Position numbers and translations under genes: made by a program. From positions 1-7,782 of the forward strand of contig JAISCU010000161.1 of assembly GCA_031265345.1 (NCBI GenBank): a stretch of 7,782 nucleotides of DNA, read 5' to 3'. This document shows, in pieces, positions 6,201-7,782 of the stretch. The notes under the pieces are model-generated. The model made no database searches, had not been told where the DNA came from, and worked only from the letters and a program-made list of their open reading frames with translations. The stretch is from Bifidobacteriaceae bacterium. GTDB lineage: Bacteria > Actinomycetota > Actinomycetes > Actinomycetales > WQXJ01. Each line of letters opens with the position of its first letter. The stretch's first letter is position 1.

Positions 6201-6695
6201 GCCCATCTCGTCGGCCACCCGCCCGACCGACTCCTGAGCCGCGGTGGGCTCGGGGGCCGACCGCACGGCATCGTGCTCCGCCAGATCGCCTCGCTGCTGC
6301 CGGTCATCCCCCGGACCGTCCGCTGGGGACGCGAACAGCTCGGGCTCGCCCAACGCGGACAAGTGCTCGGGGTGGCGCACCAGGTGGTCGCCCAGCGCCG
6401 CCGAACCCCCGACCACCGCCAGCAGGCGACCCAGCGCACGCGAGTCCGGCCAGAGCTCGGCCAGCCCCTCCCGACCGGCCGGAACGCCAGCGATGCGGGC
6501 CAAAGTCAACAGAGCCAAGTCCGGATCCGCCACGGAACTGAGCGCGGCGACGGGCAGTTCCAAGCCCACCGCCGAGAGCTCGGCCAACAGCCCGACCGCG
6601 CGGGCGGCATCGGACAGGCCGACCCTGACCAGCTCGCCCGTGGCGGAGCGCAGACGCCCCCCGATGGGGCTCCCCGCCTGCGCGGACACCATCAC
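3234..6695 (-). CDS. glnE: Bifunctional glutamine synthetase adenylyltransferase / adenylyl-removing enzyme (GlnE)
   Basis: Adds AMP to, and removes it from, the regulatory tyrosine of type I glutamine synthetase, setting nitrogen assimilation to the nitrogen supply; cytosolic. Two nucleotidyltransferase halves are intact. N-terminal (de-adenylylating) half: VIAMGKTGGRELNYVSDVDV with Asp342 and Asp344, then VDPNLRPEGKNG, WAKTWEFQALLKARP and KLGRGGLRDVEF. C-terminal (adenylylating) half: VIAMGSLGGREMAIGSDADV with Asp886 and Asp888, then VDADLRPEGRAG, WALTWERQALLRARP and KLGPGGLLDVQW. A helical linker joins the halves (about 620-780). At 1153 residues it is longer than usual (about 950-1050). 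The excess lies in a low-complexity insert near residues 122-232 and eight 5-residue repeats at 821-860. The start is GTG 6695 or the adjoining ATG 6692; the ribosome site is poor (GGGG a few nt upstream). It lies 52 bp behind glnA2, the gene order also known in Mycobacterium, so the two are probably one transcript. Confidence 0.97.
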   Translation of the reverse strand: MMVSAQAGSPIGGRLRSATGELVRVGLSDAARAVGLLAELSAVGLELPVAALSSVADPDLALLTLARIAGVPAGREGLAELWPDSRALGRLLAVVGGSAALGDHLVRHPEHLSALGEPELFASPADGPGDDRQQRGDLAEHDAVRSAPEPTAAQESVGRVADEMGAGRPSGIVQPDDTRVGDRPQPVLGGSRADSATAVKPPPVAVPADETPVADRPQPVSRPSVADGAEPTERQLAFRAAMLRAVGADPEAAVPVAESPAPEPLRLAYRRALLRIAAEDLSAQAPTELFPLVGSALADLATGVLEAALAVARSGVKGHEKARLAVIAMGKTGGRELNYVSDVDVVYVGEPAGPDVPEADALAVATQLASALQQVTFGTAKEPPIWQVDPNLRPEGKNGPLVRTLDSHLAYYRKWAKTWEFQALLKARPAAGDSALGEAYYRATREFVWSAVESENFVEDAQAMRRRVERNVPPAEAERQIKLGRGGLRDVEFTVQLLQLVHGRGDGAIRSATTLTALAALRDGGYVGRAGAARLAECYALLRTLEHRVQLCRLKRTHLMPTGARDLRRLARAVRMVPAEGEELERTWLATRREVRSLHEELYYRPLLPATARLSAGEAQLAPDAARSRLAALGYRDPAGAMRHIAALTGGVTRRSAIRRQLLPVMLGWFAEGADPDAGLLSFRRLSEELGSTHWYLRMLRDSAGAAERLSHALAASRFVAEGLARSPESVRWLDSDASLLPRQPDELRRELGSIVERRDSPGDAAMAVRGLRRRELTRLATGMALHLLDDGAARFAVSSTAAVAVEAALALAVRDVAGLDASRADSSGRDVSGLGVSGRDVSGADVSGRDVSGADASRAVNGVLTDVAVIAMGSLGGREMAIGSDADVLFVHRPRPGADESAAQAQAQAIAATVRSLLGRIGPEPPLEVDADLRPEGRAGALARSLGAYREYYDRWALTWERQALLRARPLAGDRGVAEAFMDLADPVRYRPGGLSESELKDLRLLKARIDGERLPRGVEPSRHVKLGPGGLLDVQWVAQLYQLRYAGDHPELRVTGTVEALEAAVAVGVMDAADAQVLIESWMQAMSIRNANVLWTGRVSATSDVVPSDPRHLRGVAWLMGYERGIGGQLVEDRARLARRARAVFDRLFYG
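3248..3264. repeat. Short perfect hairpin at the hicB/glnE convergent end
   Basis: GGCGGTC (3248-3254), loop GAA, GACCGCC (3258-3264): a perfect 7-bp GC-rich stem. It begins 30 bp after the hicB stop and lies within the last codons of glnE on the other strand. It could stop transcripts of the toxin-antitoxin operon, as there is no other hairpin between the convergent genes. No T-run follows, so the terminator role is uncertain. Confidence 0.4.
4116..4235 (-). repeat. Eight tandem 15-bp repeats inside glnE
   Basis: Eight consecutive 15-bp units without a gap. On the minus strand the main forms are GACGTGTCCGGAGCG and GACGTGTCGGGGCGG. They encode, in order, DASRA, DSSGR, DVSGL, GVSGR, DVSGA, DVSGR, DVSGA and DASRA (residues 821-860). 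The two forms alternate, giving a 30-bp higher-order unit: 4131-4160 and 4161-4190 differ at one base. The unit length is a multiple of three, so copy-number changes keep the frame. The array ends 26 residues before the first catalytic aspartate of the C-terminal domain. Confidence 0.92.
6036..6173 (-). repeat. Imperfect 38-bp direct repeat in the N-terminal linker of glnE
   Basis: The stretches 6036-6073 and 6135-6172 match at 33 of 38 bases and are 99 bp (33 codons) apart, so the duplication is in frame. Both encode a version of DxTxVxDRPQPV. They lie in the low-complexity insert of GlnE and suggest it grew by internal duplication. The first copy also contains an inverted repeat, GACACCGGT (6034-6042) against ACCGGTGTC (6058-6066). 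Confidence 0.75.
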
Positions 6696-6705
6696 CGGAC
6701 CCCGG

Positions 6706-6761
6706 TCACAAGGTCAGCATCACAAGATCAGCCTCACAAGGTCGACTTCACAAGATCGGCA
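6706..6761 (-). repeat. Four tandem 14-bp repeats spanning the glnA2 stop and the glnA2-glnE gap
   Basis: Units at 6706-6719, 6720-6733, 6734-6747 and 6748-6761 follow each other without a gap. On the minus strand each ends in (GAC or GAT)CTTGTGA: the first and third units read GATCTTGTGA, the second and fourth GACCTTGTGA, so a 28-bp dimer is itself repeated. The first unit contains the last three codons and the TGA stop of glnA2. Because 14 is not a multiple of three, the TGA copies fall in all three reading frames before glnE. Confidence 0.92.
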
Positions 6762-7782
6762 GGAAGCGTTCCAGCTCGTAAGCCGTGACCTGCGCCCGGT
6801 ACTCGTTCCACTCTTGGCGCTTGTTCCGCAACACGAACTCGAACACATGTTCCCCCAGGGTCTCGGCCGCCAATTCCGATGAGCCCATCACGACCGCCGC
6901 CTCATCAAGGGAGTGCGGGAGGGGCTCTATGCCCAAGGCGCGGCGCTCGGAATCGGTCAGAGCCCAAACGTCGTCCTCCGCCTCCGCGGGCAGGGCCAAA
7001 TCGTCCTCGATCCCGCGCAGCCCGGCGCTCAGGATCGCGGCGAAAGCCAGGTACGGGTTGACCGCGGAGTCCATGCCCCGGAACTCGACCCGCGCCGTCT
7101 GCGGCTTGCCCGGCTTGTACATCGGCACACGCAGCAAGGCGGATCGGTTGTTGTGCCCCCAGCAGACGTAGTTGGGCGCCTCCGCCCCGCCCCAGAGGCG
7201 CTTGTACGAGTTCACGAACTGGTTGGTGATGAGGGATATCTCGCGGGCGTAACGCAACACCCCGGCCATGAAACTGCGGGCGGTCTTGGACAGTTCGTAC
7301 TGCGCCGAAGCGTCGAAGAAGGCGTTCCGGTCGCCCTCGAAGAGCGAGAAGTGGGTGTGCATGCCGCTGCCGGGGTGCCTGCCCATGGGCTTCGGCATGA
7401 ACGAGGCGAAGATGCCCTCGGATAGCGCCGCCTCCTTGACCACCGTGCGGAACGTCATGATGTTGTCCGCCATGGTCAGGGCGTCAGCGTAACGGAGGTC
7501 GATCTCGTTCTGGCCGGGGCCGGCCTCGTGGTGGGAGAACTCGACCGAGATGCCCATCGACTCCAACATCTCGATGGCGATGCGGCGGAAATCGTTGGTG
7601 GTGCCTCTGGCGGTGTGGTCGAAGTACCCGCCCGAATCCAGCGGCACCAGCGGATTGGTGGAACGCCCGGTGCCGGACTTGAACAGGTAGAACTCGATCT
7701 CGGGATGGGTGTAGAAACTCAATCCCATGTCCGAAGCCCGTTTCAGCGCCCTTTTCAGGACGTAGCGCGGGTCGGCCGGTGA
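6748..7782 (-). CDS. glnA2: Glutamine synthetase, type I, GlnA2-like (partial, 5' end outside the window)
   Basis: Makes glutamine from glutamate, ammonia and ATP in the cytosol, or possibly acts on a related substrate, since several actinobacterial GlnA paralogues have other amines as substrates. The visible 344 codons are the catalytic C-terminal three quarters; the frame is open to the right edge (upstream of an internal ATG at 7728 it continues as DPRYVLKRALKRAS), so the start is outside. Active-site signatures: HHEAGPGQNEIDLRYADAL, PKPMGRHPGSGMHTHFS (ATP and ammonium binding), NSYKRLWGGAEAP, and RVEFRGMDSAVNPYLAFAA. In the region where GlnA1-type enzymes carry the adenylylated tyrosine (NLYxLPP) this protein reads EDDVWALTDSERR with no tyrosine, so it is the unregulated GSI-alpha/GlnA2 class. 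The C terminus AYELERFLPIL is typical. The choice of GlnA2 rests on this and on glnE being next. Confidence 0.9.
   Translation of the reverse strand, partial: SPADPRYVLKRALKRASDMGLSFYTHPEIEFYLFKSGTGRSTNPLVPLDSGGYFDHTARGTTNDFRRIAIEMLESMGISVEFSHHEAGPGQNEIDLRYADALTMADNIMTFRTVVKEAALSEGIFASFMPKPMGRHPGSGMHTHFSLFEGDRNAFFDASAQYELSKTARSFMAGVLRYAREISLITNQFVNSYKRLWGGAEAPNYVCWGHNNRSALLRVPMYKPGKPQTARVEFRGMDSAVNPYLAFAAILSAGLRGIEDDLALPAEAEDDVWALTDSERRALGIEPLPHSLDEAAVVMGSSELAAETLGEHVFEFVLRNKRQEWNEYRAQVTAYELERFLPIL

Noticed and set aside
6706..6761. CRISPR-like array in the glnA2-glnE gap
   Set aside because: Units are 14 bp, directly adjacent with no spacers, and partly coding; this is a tandem duplication.
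3981..6788. Very long plus-strand frame (935 residues) opposite glnE
   Set aside because: Mirror frame of a high-GC gene: composition is dominated by Arg, His, Gln and Pro, with no recognisable domain, while the minus strand encodes an unmistakable GlnE.

Overview
This is a GC-rich window whose gene content and protein sequences point to an Actinomycetota (high-GC Gram-positive) chromosome. The strongest clues are a glnA2–glnE gene pair of the mycobacterial type, GTG starts, and an actinobacterial style of HicA/HicB toxin–antitoxin pair and AI-2E-family membrane protein. The genus cannot be read from the sequence alone.

Layout, plus strand: (1) the 3' end of an unrecognised gene for a C-terminally membrane-anchored protein (1-311); (2) about 315 bp without a gene that holds a perfect 17-bp hairpin (514-551) and a likely -10 box; (3) panD, aspartate 1-decarboxylase (627-1019), followed after 21 bp by an AI-2E-family transporter (1041-2195), probably one operon; (4) a 58-codon helix-turn-helix ORF (2217-2393) in the same frame just behind the transporter stop; (5) about 230 bp without a gene, ending in a consensus-like promoter; (6) a HicA-like toxin (2626-2862) overlapping by 8 bp a HicB-like antitoxin with a C-terminal helix-turn-helix (2855-3217). 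The toxin appears to be translated from a leaderless mRNA, the antitoxin from a very strong Shine-Dalgarno site.

Layout, minus strand: glnA2-type glutamine synthetase (partial, 6748-7782, running in from the right edge) followed by glnE, the glutamine synthetase adenylyltransferase/deadenylylase (3234-6695). The gap between them is mostly built from 14-bp tandem repeats that look like copies of the end of glnA. GlnE carries two insertions not expected in the family: a roughly 110-residue low-complexity linker near the N terminus and eight tandem 5-residue repeats just before the C-terminal catalytic motif. glnE converges on hicB with 16 bp between the stop codons.

Functionally the window combines a piece of pantothenate/CoA synthesis (panD), nitrogen assimilation and its regulation (glnA2, glnE), and a small accessory toxin–antitoxin island inserted between them. 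The best candidates for something new are the toxin–antitoxin island with its expression asymmetry and its helix-turn-helix relative next door, and the repeat-driven expansions in and before glnE.
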